Shown here one piece after another: positions 31,634 through 44,327 of a stretch of DNA of 64,000 nt (positions are counted from its first letter, which is position 1; each line of letters starts with the position of its first letter). Under the pieces are notes generated by a model. The model was given only the letters and a program-made list of their open reading frames with translations, was not told the DNA's origin and did not search any database. This DNA comes from Phoenix dactylifera (lineage: Eukaryota > Streptophyta > Magnoliopsida > Arecales > Arecaceae), in assembly GCF_009389715.1 (NCBI RefSeq), contig NC_052399.1, forward strand, positions 7,442,585 to 7,506,584. The letters run 5' to 3'. The position numbers and the translations under genes are program-made.

Positions 31634-32583
31634 GGAATAAGAGTTAGTAACCAAAGTAAAGGACCACACGAAGGTTCGTAGGTCAGAGACCTGCCTGAAT
31701 AACCATGGTGTAGGCATCATTGAAAAACCTATCAAAGCCACCAGAGCGCATGGTCTTCATGTCAGCTGGGAGCCGCATAGCCTCGACCAACTCCTTTGCC
31801 ACCCTAGGGTTCGCCAGAGCCAAGTCTAACTCTCGGATTGACCACCGCGGAGAGTAAAACCCAGAAACGTGGTCTGAGGCAGGAGGTGCTTTTGGCTAGC
31901 AGACAGCTCAGACCTAACCAAGTCGAGCCATGGACCTTAGAAGCTGGAACCTCGGGGAGAACCCCAAAGGTGACCTCGGCTGCAACAACCGAGGAGACTT
32001 TCCTCCTAGGTACTTTCTTTTGAGGGGATCCGACGTCCATGACAACTCTAGCGAGAACAGCTGAAGAAGACTCCCACTCTACTTTCTTTTTTGAGGAGCC
32101 TCATCTTCTTTGACCATAGCCGACCTCTTCTTCACTTCCTCTCATAAATTTGTTAGGGATCAAACTTCATGGCAGCAAGAATTACAAAATCGAGGATGAA
32201 GTCAGAAAAGAATACGTCGAGGTGATAAAGGAAGAGCTCAAGAGGAGCTTACCCAGGAGGTCGACCGGGCTCAGACCGACGTTAATGAGAGTCGCCTCGA
32301 ACAACAGCTCCTACAAGGCAAGATCCTTAGATCGAGATCCCAAAAGCTTGTCCAAGGCCCTCTAATCATCACCAGATAACCTCGAGGGCCGACTCAGGTC
32401 GGTTCAAGGCGCCCTCCATGCGGTCTCAAACCCCCATGGTTGCTCGGAGCGGACAAAGAAAAGTCTCTCATTCCACCAATGAAAGGGAAGGGAGCACCTC
32501 AGATTAGTTAGCTATCTTTTCTAAGAGAAAAGTACCACCAGCCGCTGATGGAGGACCACTGCAGGGAGAAGAGGAAGGAAGAG
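31634..32583 (-). pseudogene. Decayed gag-like frame of the older retroelement, upstream part
   Basis: The minus strand reads LDLALANPRVAKELVEAMRL, then MKTMRSGGFDRFFNDAYTMV (about 31830-31690). This is the region that precedes the coiled coil in plant gypsy-type gag-related proteins. The frame is continuous in content with 19230-19818 across the Sirevirus insertion. Stops and frame changes show it was already degenerate. The 32040-32520 part keeps only scattered similarity. Confidence 0.5.
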
Positions 32584-34190
32584 TGTTGGCCCAACTAGGC
32601 AACCCAAGAGAGGGGGGGGGGTGAATTGGGTTTTATAAAATTATGCAAAAATAAAATCAAATTCCCTCAAGTTTTTGGATCTAATGAAATAAACTAGATG
32701 CAGCAAGTATAGCAAATAATAATCACAAACATGCAACTAAGTATAGAAAAATAAAAAGAGAAGGGAAGAAAAGTAATATGCAATGGTTTATAATGGTTCG
32801 GTCTCCTTGTAAGCTTACATCCACTCTCTAGGACTCCTTCCTGAGATTTAATCCACTATGCTTATCCAAAGCTTTACAAACTGCTTATTTTTCGGGTGCA
32901 AACAATCTTTATACTTAGTGTTATTCGAGCTAGTCCTTGGTTTATCTACTCCCTCAAACACTCCCTTGTTTATCTAGGGTACAATATTTTCAAGCAATTA
33001 CTCTCTATCACTCAAGCTAACAAGAGCTCTACAACTTTTTTACAATACTTAATCAAAAATAACAAGAATGAAAGCACTACACTTAATTTTTCAACAAAAA
33101 AAGATTTTCACTTGTAAGCACAAGACTCTCTTGATTTCTCTTCAAACTCTATGAATCTCTCTTCCTTCCTTTTTTTTCTTTTCTGTAATATGAAGTGTGA
33201 ACCTCCTTTTATAGGCTTGAGAAGCCATTTTTCCGTTTGAAATAATTTGAAGCTTTGGAAACCCTTTTTCAACATATTTAATGTAGGCGGATTCGGGTCA
33301 GATTTAGTCTTTTACTTTGCAATACCTTTTTGACAAATCAAAAGGCTGAATTTGACTTCGTGGCTAGAGACAAAGTTGTAGCCCTTTAAGTTATCTTTCC
33401 AACCTCATAAGAATCATTTCAAAAGAACATTTTATTGAAAAGTTCTAGCTAAAAGAGTAAACATATGTTAGCCTAAATTATAGCTATAGATGATAGATTT
33501 CATACCCTGTTACTCATAACTAACATTCAAATTTGAAAATATATTTAATATAAAAGTTGTAGCTCTGTAAGTTATCTTTCCAACTTAATAATAATCATTT
33601 CAAAAGGATATTTGGTTGGAAAGTTATAGCTAAAAGAATAAACATATATCAGCCTAAATTACAGCTACGGATAGATAGATTGTAGACCCTATTACTCCTA
33701 GCTAACGTTCATATTTGAAAATATATTTAATATAAAAGTTGTAGCCCTTTAAGTTAAATTTCCAACCTAATAAAAATAATTTCAAAAGAACATTTGGTTG
33801 AAAAGTTACAGCTAAAAAAGTAAACACATATCAGCCTGAATTACAGCTACGGATAGATAGATTGCAGATCCTATTACTCATAGCCAACGTCCAAATTTAA
33901 AAATATATTGAATATAAAAATTTTACATAAATAAATCTTCTTTCCATATCATCAAGAATTGTATTAACATTATATTTCAATAAAATGTTAGGCTGAAAAT
34001 ACTAAAACATGTTCAGAATTCCAGCATTTGCCTTCAAAAAAAATTTTAATTCCTAATTTTTATTTGTTTGCTATAATCATAATAATGAACTAAATTCATT
34101 TGTTTCTTATCATTAAAATCAAATAGTAAACCGTTGAAATTATGGAGTTAAAAATTTTTCCTTTTTTGATGATAACAAACAATAGATACA
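32584..34190 (-). mobile_element. Second, diverged Sirevirus-type LTR with adjoining PPT; rest of element lost
   Basis: It begins TGTTGGCCCAACTAGGCAAC and then CCCAAGAG plus a G run plus GTGAATTGGGTTTT, the same head as the LTR at 19819. Near 34150 it runs into AAATTTTTCCTTTTTTGATG followed by ATAACAAAC, matching the PPT side of the other element. It is therefore the 3' LTR of a minus-strand element whose internal region is missing. A clean TATA box (CCTATAAAAGG, minus strand) is at 33206-33216. The remnant ends within about 600 bp of the apyrase start codon. Confidence 0.75.
33370..33935. repeat. About 183 bp tandem repeat, three units, in the U3 of the second LTR
   Basis: The anchor AAGTTGTAGCCCTTTAAGTT recurs at about 33373, 33555 and 33739. 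Each copy is followed by CTTTCCAACCTAATAAGAAT-like text, AAAAGTTATAGCTAAAAGAG and ATCAGCCTAAATTACAGCTA. A partial fourth copy begins near 33918. The array lies about 160 bp upstream, in element sense, of the TATA box. Confidence 0.85.
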
Positions 34191-34758
34191 AACTTACATA
34201 TTATTATTATTATTATATTTAAATAGCATCTCTCGGTATTAATTATATATATTCTTGGCATCAAAACCCCACCCAAATAAATAATAATAATTTTTTTTGA
34301 TCAAATGATAGATTTATAATTTTAGCCGTCATTTTGTTGAAAATTTAGAGATGGGTACCAAGTGTTGTGCTACGATGACACACCCACATCCAAACTTAAA
34401 AGGGTAAAAATGTATTTTTACTGTAATTAATATTACAACGTACCTTCCAACAAATGACGGGACCCACGAACGCGGAGCCGTCTCCTGGTCCGCGGAGCCC
34501 GCGTGGCCGGATCCTCCAAAAGCGGGTCTGCCCCTGCCCCTCCTCCTTCCCCTCCCTTGTAAATTCTCTGCCCGAAGTCACCGACGCCCTTCTTCCATTC
34601 TCTTCGCTGGGGGAGGCAGAGGAGGAGGAGCTCCACGAGGCGGTCTTGGGCCCAAACCCTAGAGCCATCCCCTCCCACCTCCCCTCTCTCTCCTCCTCTC
34701 TTCCTGGCCTCTAAACCCCTCTCCGTCTCCTCTCTCGATCCTCCATCCCACGCCTCAA
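34191..34758 (+). promoter_or_regulatory. Short promoter/leader region of the apyrase gene
   Basis: AT-rich sequence ((TAT)n, AATAATAAT) gives way at about 34440 to a C/T- and GC-rich stretch that reads like a monocot 5' UTR (CCTCCCTTG, CTCTCTCCTCCTCTC). The transposon remnant to the left leaves only about 570 bp of apparent host sequence before the ATG. No TATA box could be fixed. Confidence 0.4.
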
Positions 34759-37700
34759 ATGGACGCCCCGAAGCTGCTCATTCGCCCTCTCCCCCCCCGC
34801 CCCTCCCTCCTCTCTCGGATCTCCCCTCCGGCCCACCGCCACCACCGTGGAACCCTCTGGATCCTCGTCGCCGCCGCCGCAGCCGTGGCGGTCGTCCTTT
34901 TCCTCCTCATCGCCTCCCTCAGCTCCCCTTCCCCTCGATTCGGGATCGTCATCGATGCTGGGAGCTCCGGGACGCGGATCCATGTCTTCGGGTTCAAGGG
35001 CGAGAGCGGAATGGTCCCGTCGATCGATTGGGGATCGACGGCCGTGATGAGGGTCACCCCGGGGCTATCGGCTTTCTCCGGGGATCCGGAGAGGGCGGGG
35101 GCGTCGCTGGCGGAGCTGCTGGAGTTCGCGAAGGGGAGGGTGGCGAAGGATCAGTGGGAGAAGACGGACGTTAGGCTAATGGCGACCGCAGGCCTGAGAA
35201 TGCTCGCTGTGGAAGTTAAGGAAAGCATATTGGAGTCCTGCAGGAGGGTCCTGAGGTCTTCTGGGTTCCACTTCCAAGACGATTGGGCCACTGTGATACC
35301 AGGTAGGGGTAATTTATGCATCAACGATATCCTTTTTCCTCAGTTTCCTTTAGTAGACCTTTTATAGATTGATGCTCGTGAATATCGGAGCTCATTGAAA
35401 GCTGAGGAATTTGTTGAAAGCTTGGGAAAAAGGGATTTTCTTTATATTGTCTCTCATTTGAATGTTGAAATCAGAAATTTTTTAAATCTTTTTGAGTATT
35501 GGAAATGGTGGAATTTAGGTTGCCTTTGGAGTTTTCTTAGTTCTGAAATCATAAAATTATCTGTTATCTCTGATTAAGACTTTTAAAATTTAGGAAGTTG
35601 AGGGAAAGTTGAAAGTGGAAAAAAAGATGGTAAGAGAAGAAAAGGCACGAATTTGGGAAGCTCTACTCAAAGTTAAAAATTATAATGGTTTTATGGTTTT
35701 AGGAATTTTATTAACTTTTAGGTATTAATTGAGAACTCATTTATAGCTTTCAACGTCAAATAATATGCAAAATCACAAATGGTTTGTTGTGTTAAGGATT
35801 CTAAGGTTCACTGATGAAGCTTACTCAGTTTCCAGACATGTCATTGCTCGTGGAATTTTAACAGTTTGTGTGAAAGGAAGTGTAAGTCTAGATAGAATTC
35901 AGTGGGCAGAGCTACAGCTTTGGAAGAAAATGGTAGGTCTTTAAAGTTGTAAGAAAACAGTATCATGGTTGGCAAAATCATTCTTCAAACCATCGTAACA
36001 CTAGCAAACCCTTTTATTTCTTTAGTTTGGGTGCTTAAAGTTGATTATTTGATGTCTCATTATTGGATATATAGAGCATACTGTTTTTTTTTTATTGCTA
36101 AATTTGGAGTTGCTTGACTTGATGGTAGTGATGCATGATTCTCCTTAATTAGAGCTAGTGGCATTGTGGCATCAGCATAGGTGGAGGCTGAGCAGATAAG
36201 TGGCATACGATTCATTTTTCATTGTGATGATAAAATAATGGACTAGCCCAGTCCAGTTAGATTGAACTTTTGATGTTTTAGATTCTGTTGCAATATCTAT
36301 GGGTTTCGAAAACACAGTATAATTTTCACATAAAATATCGAGTATTAATTTATTGAGTATTTCTCTTAAAATATAATTTTCAAATTTTAATTATTGATTT
36401 TATTTAAAATTAAGATTTTCAAATTAAGAGTTCAAATTTGAGTTATCTTCGCTTTGGATTGTTTAACTCAATATTAATACCACTAGTTCATGCCATTTTC
36501 TCCATAGCATGATAAGTTTATGTTGTCTTCCTCAGCAATGTGTATGGGAAAAAACTGACTTCACTTCATGGGACTCTATAATCCTGCTAAAATGAAAACA
36601 GAACTACTTCTTATCAAACAGCATTTGAAATAACATAGATGCCCAAGAAACAAATGTATTTTCTTTGAGTACTGTAAGATGCTTTTGGTATATATTAAAG
36701 CACTGTGTTGTTTGTTTTGAGCTGGCACATGCTAAGTAGTGTCTGTTAATGGTGTGCAGTACCTATATTATGCCAAACTGTCGATACCTCTATATTTGAT
36801 ATTCCAATGTGTGCTCACCACCTGGATCCAAAATTGACAATGAATATATTATAAGACAAGGCTTGCTTGATCACCTTTTGTGTTCAACATGGAAAATGTT
36901 ATTATTAGTTTTTTTTTTGGACTTTGTGTTTCAACCTCTTGGTGGTCATTTACTCTCATGCATTGAGCTCATAAATGTGATTCTGCTCTTGATGTCTTGG
37001 ATAGAGGATTCCTTAACTATTTCTATTCTCATGATTTGAAAATTGAGTTCTTGTTCACAGAATTGGAAGCCTAATGATCTGTGGTATTATTGCTACAGGT
37101 TCTGATGAAGGCACCTATGCTTGGGTTGCTGCAAATTATGCCCTTGGAACTCTAGGAGGTGATCCTCAAAAAACCACTGGGATAATTGAACTTGGTGGGG
37201 CTTCGGCACAGGTTTTTGTACTTTTCCTTCTATATCTTGTGATTATCACCAAAATACTTGTTGGAATCCTAACAAGCCCTTATATGAAGATTTTAACTGA
37301 GTTTTTAAAAAATATTGATACAAAACTTTTATCTGAGTTATTGAAGATACTTGACTTGCTCTGTTTCGTTCTTGCTTAAATAATCTTAATGAAGTCTTTA
37401 ACCTAACAGTTGATTTCTTTTATGAAGTAAATTAGTGGATGTTCTCTAAAGAATGTATGATTCCCATGGGCTATGATTAACATAAATTACAATCTAACAT
37501 TTTACTTTCTAAGCACATAACAACATTGAATAAATACCTATGTGGCAAAATTATTGTATAAATTCTTCAATGACAAAATTATGGGCATCCTTAACTTCTG
37601 TTATCCAAATTTTTTTTGAGTTGGCTTACTGAGGACTAGTATAGCCGATAGATGTAACGTCATAAAAAAGTAGTGAAATGTAGGCACATAAAAGATTTCT

Positions 37701-40700
37701 CCTTGCTACTGCATGGGTTTCTCTCTGCTTCATGCAACAATGTTGCAGAGTGATGGCTGATATGTATTCGATGAATGCCATTGAATTTCTAATGCCTATA
37801 TGTACTCCTTCGGGGGTGTTTTTGAGGTGGTGCGGAAAAGGAGTTTGGGAAGGAGGGGGGGAGAATTATGATACTGTTAAGAGAGGGAGAGGTCGGAGGA
37901 TGGGGGGCCATGTGCTGAAGCTGCTTTTTCCACATAATTTCCCGTGAATCTTCTTCAGATTGCATTATTTTAGATTTGAACATTGTGAACTTTGATCATA
38001 CATCTTCTTGATTGGTGCTTGAACTCTCTATGACTGTAGTCTCTTTTTTTGCTATTTTAGGTGACATTTGTTTCGAATGAACCACTGCCTGCAGAGTTCT
38101 TGCAGGTGCTTAAGTTTGGGGAAACCACTTATAACCTCTACAGCAACAGCTTTCTTCTTTATGGTCAGGTGATTTACCTGCAAAATCAGTCCAATGCTTT
38201 TGACCTACCACTTTTTGAACTGTCAGCAATATTATATCTACACTTGCCTTTACCCTTCATTAGATCCGTACAAGCTCTTTGTCATTTTGCCTCTTAAAAA
38301 AATATTAATTCAGTTGAAATCGACATTGAGTTTGGTAGGACAACTACATATATCATCTGAATTACATTTTAGGTCAGTGGATTTTTGTGTTAAAAACATC
38401 CTCTAACACATTGTATCTTGCAGAATGTGGCACATGAATCACTTCAGAAATTGCTTAGCTCAAGAAGCCCAAAAGCATGTAAGTCGCTGCTTCAGTTAGT
38501 GTTATTCCATGATGGTCGTACGCACATACCATTTTGTAAATTAAATAACAAGAGAGATGTTCCAGGACCGTGTTTCCTCTTGCCATCTGTAATTGCCACA
38601 TTAAGTACACGTTTAGGAATGATAAGCACATGAGGGCCCTACCACCCGGCCCCGCTCCCTGAATAAATAACTAGAAACCATATTCTGATCACTTTTGAAC
38701 AAAATGCAGGTGAAATTCATTAGCATATTATTAAACATATAGAAGAAATTCTTGATAGCATAAAAGGTACACTGTGCAAATCAGAGACAGCATGACGCAT
38801 CTACAGTACAATATGCCAACATTTACCTTGGTTCATATATAGGGGTGTAATTTGGGCGAGGCTAACCTGAATTTGGACAACCTGATCTCTCCCCACTGCA
38901 CTCCTACTCAATCCATATTTAACCTGATCAACTTTTCCAAGTGAAACTTTTCCTATATATTGGCAGATAAATAACATCCAATATCTGCAATAAATTATGG
39001 AAATAATTGTGATTATAGCACTTTTGAGACAAGGTGCCTACTGATTCTTGCAAATTCTTTACGTCGGAAATTGTTGTAAGTGCGGAATGTTTTCTTCCAA
39101 TGCAGCTGCAGAATCTGTGCAGGAGGGAATCCTTATAGATCCTTGTTCTCCTAAAGGATATTCATATGTTGGGGAACCAGCTGATGTTCCCAATTCAGAG
39201 CTGGAACATCAACCCATTGCTCAGGCAGGTGGTAACTTTTCAGCATGTAGGTCTGCTGCATCAATACTCCTACAGAAAGAAAAAGGTAGCACGGATGCTC
39301 TCAACTACCACCTATCATGTGGCTTTAACTGACATGCCTTGATAAACTTCGTTGTAGCTTGAAGCTATGCTGACATATGTATGTATGTATGTATAGCTTG
39401 TACATCTTATTGTTCTGTTGTTCTAGATGTTGAGAGTGCATATGAATTTTATACTATATCAGCTTTCTTAGTTTTAGCTATAAGAGTGATATAAAGTCTC
39501 CCGGTTTGATGTTTTGAGTTTGTTATTTTGATCAGTTGGGTGGAAGTGAAGTGAGTAATTTGCAGCAATCAAATTTTATCACATGCTAAGCATGCTGCAT
39601 GCCACTTTTGCATATCTTGTAATTTCCAGGTTTTGTCAGCTTCCCAATATAAAGTTCCATATATAAGAACAGTCAAAATGGGATTTTGGTTTACCAGGAG
39701 TTTTGCGTGGCAGCACTAAAGGTATCGATGTATAGGGTTTGTTCGGATTTGTCCAAAACCATATTGTTCTCCCAAAGTTCTTCATTGTCAGGAGCCAGTC
39801 AAAAAAACGTTATCATAGTTGAGATGATTGCTGCAGATGACTTTTCTTTCATCATAACCATCTAGCATCTTATGGCAGTTGAATATCTGAAATGAGCTTA
39901 CCATATACTCTGTTTCTTTTTGACGTGACTACTATGACTTGCTATCTCTGAGGTCATTCTTTCACTGTCCGAGTGGTTATATCTGCCATTTGATCTGAAT
40001 GATTTTTATGAAGATGCTGTTTTTTCCTTATCTTTTTCCCCCTCTCATTGTTTTCTCAAATTGGACTACTTACTTTTGTTTTTGGTATGCAGATAATTGC
40101 TTATATCAGAAATGCCACATGGGGTCAACTTTCATACCTAAGCTACAAGGGAGCTTCTTAGCAACTGAGAATTTCTTTTTTACCACAAAGGTTTCAATAA
40201 CTCTTTTGTCTTTTTATGTTTGCAACACCAAACATACGGCACACAAAATCTCACCCTGCAATGTTTTGAATTGCATGGTTATGGTTATAAAATTCATCTT
40301 TCCTACAAAGAAATTCTTTTGTGTATGCACTTCTAATAGCTTTACTTTTCTGTCTTCGTAAGTTCTTTGGGCTGAGTCCAACTTCGTCTCTGTCTGACTT
40401 GATGTTGGCTGGGGAACAATTCTGTGGAGAGTATTGGTCAAAGCTTAAAGAAAAGTATCATACTCTGGCTGAGGAAGATTTATCACGTTATTGTTTCTCT
40501 TCAGCATACATAGTGGCCCTACTGCATGACAGTCTTGGTTTCGCTCTGGATGATAGGAGGTATGCCAACTATGTTGATTTTACACAATTTCCAATGTGGT
40601 ATGTTATGCAAATACATGCACTAAATCCATTTAATTTAAATGTAGAACTGTCTAAAATATTTTCCTCAGAAATTACTTGAATGGCTCGCCTTCTGTGACC

Positions 40701-41468
40701 TTTCCACTGGTCCTGTGGCCAAGGAGGGGACTAAACACTAGAATTTGAATAAAATGCCATGGTCAGTTATTAACTGCCAGATGAAACTAAAATATGCATA
40801 GAACAATGGTGCTGGGTTAACTGCCAGATGAAACTAACATATGCATAGAACAATGGTGCTGGGTTATCGGTCAATTAGACACTTACAGTTCATAGTGAAA
40901 GAAACTTTTTAGCATTAGAATGTGTTCCTTGTTAAAATCATGGTTATATATGTTCAGGAATGAAATCTAGTCATAGAACCAAAAAATAGTGGCAGAAACA
41001 CTACAAAGAAGGCTAAGAGCCTTGTGGCTTGGAGGAAACAAGGACCCTAGGGTACAAATATATCTTGTTATGTGTCTGAATCAGGATATACGTACTAAGA
41101 AGGCTGACTTTAGGATCACCGTTTCAGCATTGGACATCTTTTCTGCTGGTTTTAAGTAGTATATATGATAGACCTCTTGAGATAGCTCAGTTTCCTTTTT
41201 GAGCAGGATTGTGTTTGCGAATCAAGCGGGTAACATCCAAGTAGAATGGGCATTGGGAGCCTTCATCATGCAGACTATCGCAGCTAGGTCATACCACTCC
41301 AGTTGGATCACATCTATGGTCCAACCTGGCTCATTGGCACTGCTGCTGTTTGTGGTCTCCACCCTGCTGATTTTTGCTGCTTGGCTGGTGTCAAAATGGA
41401 GGAGACCCCAGTTGAAGACCATATATGACTTGGAGAAAGGTCGTTACATAGTAACTCGTGTCAACTGA
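34759..41468 (+). CDS. APY6: Apyrase, GDA1/CD39 family, type APY6 (8 exons)
   Basis: This membrane-bound nucleoside tri/diphosphatase is probably a Golgi or endomembrane enzyme. Exons: 34759-35302, 37099-37211, 38061-38168, 38424-38478, 39106-39285, 40093-40190, 40363-40559, 41207-41468. All junctions are GT-AG, the phases join, and the total is 1557 nt, 518 residues. There is an N-terminal membrane segment (about 33-54). Apyrase-conserved region 1 is [15 protein letters not shown] (65-79), region 2 [10 protein letters not shown] (140-149), and region 3 [20 protein letters not shown] in exon 2. Region 4 is [14 protein letters not shown], across exons 2 and 3. Later motifs are [28 protein letters not shown] and [15 protein letters not shown] second membrane segment and the tail [17 protein letters not shown] close the protein. 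From memory, length, two membrane anchors and tail match Arabidopsis APY6. Splice calls are mine from sequence; intron 1 is 1.8 kb. Confidence 0.93.
40771..40865. repeat. 47 bp tandem duplication in apyrase intron 7
   Basis: TAACTGCCAGATGAAACTAA and the following ATATGCATAGAACAATGGTG are repeated with a 47 bp period and one mismatch. Recent slippage duplication in the intron. Confidence 0.9.
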
Positions 41469-41590
41469 TGCTAACTGTAACGGCTTTGCTGTCTCTTGGA
41501 GCTTGATTGGTGTTATGGAGGAACCCCAATTGAAGGCCATAAGACCCAGGGAAAGATCGTTGCATTATAACTTACGTCAGCTGCTGATCT
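41396..41590 (+). repeat. Degenerate copy of the apyrase C-terminal coding end within its 3' UTR
   Basis: The last coding stretch, ATGGAGGAGACCCCAGTTGA...GTCAACTGATG (41396-41470), is followed 119 bp later by ATGGAGGAACCCCAATTGAA...GTCAGCTGCTG (41515-41588). The second copy has a one-base loss and many substitutions. In the third frame it would still resemble the family tail, but the first copy's stop precedes it. Confidence 0.8.
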
Positions 41591-43249
41591 CTGCTTATGG
41601 AAAGGTCATCAATCACTGGAGTGGAAGAGGCTTACATCTGTATTATTATGTTAATTCATTCTATTGTCATTCCTGAACTTATTCATAGAATTGAGAAGCT
41701 GTGGTTGGGGGCAGTGAGATTGTCAAGTGTCCCCTCTGTATCCATAGAAAAATATTGCAGTTGCCATTCCTTGGCTTGTACATCATATTCTTTGGTTCGT
41801 GAGACAAATTCTCAATGAGAAATGAGATGGATGGTTTCATATGAATTGGAAATGTAATTTGACAACCAAATTATGTAATGGAACAACCTTTTTCGCTGTG
41901 CCATTACGATGCTATCATGCTGGTGATCTTTTGGACTTGACGTATATTACTCTTTTTTGTGACATAGCTGAGTTCCCTCTGCCACATTGATCGGATGAGA
42001 GCCTGCTCAGCTCTACTCTAGTGTTGCTTTCTCTTCATATTTAGGTATGAAAAAATCTTACTAAGGTTAGGGTAAATTACATTTACGTTCGGTAGTATAA
42101 AAAAATTATGCTTTTGAGATTTATTTTGTATTCAATACTTTAATTTATAATTTAACACAATGTTAGTCAAACTGTTAATTTTTAATAGGACCCAACTGCC
42201 ACGTTAGAAAAAATTTTAAAATAACCAAAATAATCTTACAAAAATTTTCATAAGTTTTACGTTTACTATACTTATACTGAATATTTTGTAAAATCTGCAC
42301 TTTACCCAGTTAAATTGACAGCGTTAGTGAAATCATTTATCTATTGTAGAAAGTTAAAATTATTCTTATAAGAAAGTAAGGCTTCTCTTTCACTTTTTCG
42401 AGTGTTCGATCTCTTTGGAGTCTTCCATTTTTAAGAGTCTACTTCTCTTTGAGTTGAGTGGCTAGGGTTTTTTTCACTTCGCCATCCCACCATGAGCGTC
42501 CCTATCCAATAAGCAACCGATGACAAGCTTCCTTCCCAACCAATATCCGACGTCTTTAATTTCTGACCAGTATTTGCCAATGAGCTTCTTCTTGATCAGG
42601 TTTTGTTTTCACTTTTCCGCCTACCACGTCACAAAGATTGGGGATGCTGGTGTGTCAGTTGATGATTCTGAGTTCTACTTGTCTAATACCATAGACATGA
42701 TTTCTTAACATTGTCATTATGGCTAAAGATTCCTGTCTACATAAAATTATGATAGCTCGGGCAGCCTATCATCAAAATGATCTAAATTAGTACGTGCATG
42801 AGAACTCTTTGTTTTAGAGTGTACATCGGTTGCGGTTCTATGGCTTGGCTTGGACTATGAACAAGAAGGGTCAAACGATAAAACTCTTATACTAATTTGC
42901 TACAACAGAAAATTTTAGAGGCATCCACTTATTTGGGAGATCTAGATTGTTTTTTTTTCTGGCATATAGCTTTTTCTTTGATGATTCATTAAGATCAAGC
43001 TCCAAACCCATGGCATCTCATGGCTCCTTCTTGGGTGGTTCAGTGGTTGTTATATCACTTAAGGCTAGTTTGGTCTTTTTTTTTTGATATGACATTGGGG
43101 CTCTATTTAAGTTAACGGTTTGGCTAACATTCTGTTAAATTATGAGTTAAAGTATTGGATAAAATCAAACTTCGGGAGGATAAGAATAGGTTTTTCAAAC
43201 TATTGGATCACTACAAAAAAAAGTCTTTTCTGGTGTTTTTTAAAAGCCT

Positions 43250-43545
43250 GTACTAACGCTTATAAGCGTCGGTAATTTTTGCGCCGACGCTTTCAAAAGC
43301 ATCGCAAAAGCGTTGGGTAGGTGGGGGTGGAAAATATTTTTGCCCATGCTTTTTGAAAGCGTCGGCATAAACGGAAGCTATGAGCATCGACCCATTTTGG
43401 AGTCCGCCGACGCTAATAAGCGCCGGCAGAAACTGAGGATAGGCCAACGCTTATAAGCGTCGGGCCTATCTGGGCTTCCGCCGACACTTATTTGCGTCGG
43501 TCAATCGTTGCCCTTTGCCCACACTTAGAAGTGTCGGCAAAGGTC
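43250..43545. repeat. Subterminal hairpin-forming GCTTATAAGC repeats of the CACTA element
   Basis: At least seven copies of a motif close to CCGACGCTTATAAGCGTCGG occur, several perfectly self-complementary (AACGCTTATAAGCGTCGG, ACGCTTATAAGCGTCGGGCC). Further copies lie at the other end (44340-44370, GGACGCTTTTAAGCATCGG). Confidence 0.8.
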
Positions 43546-43557
43546 ATTCCGTGCCGT

Positions 43558-44327
43558 TCGCAGATATGTTAGGAGGCCATCAGAGTGACTTGCACAACAC
43601 ATCAGATCTGACTGGCAAGGAACGCTCGTACTTTCGGCGAGCACAGGGTGTCACCGAGATTTGTTGCGAAGTTTGCTCGACCACAGGCTACGGAGATCAG
43701 GCCCACCCCCTCTTCAGATAGACCTTTGATAGCTCGGGACACCTGGAGTTCCCTCTCTGCTCAGGTAGCTCCTCAGACAATGTTTTTTACTTGGGAGCTT
43801 TCTCAAGGTCAACTTCGACGGGTCGGTGCTGGATGGAGGTACGCGGGGCGGTGCGGGCTTTGTTATATGGGGTCGGCACTCCAGGGTGGTGGCAGCGAGT
43901 GGCTGCCAGTTGTTTGACACATTGGTTCCGGAGGCAGAGTTGCGAGCTGCCTGAGCTAGTCTTCGACATGCGCGGCTGGTGCTGCAGGCTAGTTCGATCA
44001 TTCTGGAGGGTGATTCGGCCATGATTATCAGGTAAATTCGGGGAAGGGGAGCCGAGGGGTGAGAGCACGGACCACCCCCTAATCTGGGACATAGGGATAA
44101 TGATGAGGAATGGGGTGGTTTTCCAGGCCAAGCATATATTCAGAGAAGCCAACGGGGTGGCCGACTAGATAGTTACCTATGTGGCCTACTACTCAGGGTA
44201 CATCCTATGGTCAAGGAAGGGGGAGCTGCCATAGGCACTCCACGAGTTAGTATTTTTTAATTTTATTGCGTGTATTCATACACGCACTGTATAAAGAACC
44301 CACCTAAGCAAAAAAAAAAAAGAAGCC
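43558..44327 (+). mobile_element. 5'-truncated LINE insertion (RNase H end) with 13 bp target duplication
   Basis: The direct repeat CATTCCGTGCCGT flanks it at 43545-43557 and 44328-44340. It ends in an A-tract (44310-44321). Plus-strand translation gives a plant LINE RNase H relic (LKVNFDGSVL, GGAGFVIWG, EAELRAA, LEGDSAMI) with stops. Similar in kind to the relic at 11290. It inserted into the CACTA element and is therefore younger than it. Confidence 0.85.

Noticed and set aside
34396..35057. Several minus-strand ORFs over apyrase exon 1.
   Set aside because: They result from the high GC content of exon 1; the plus-strand frame carries the apyrase motifs.
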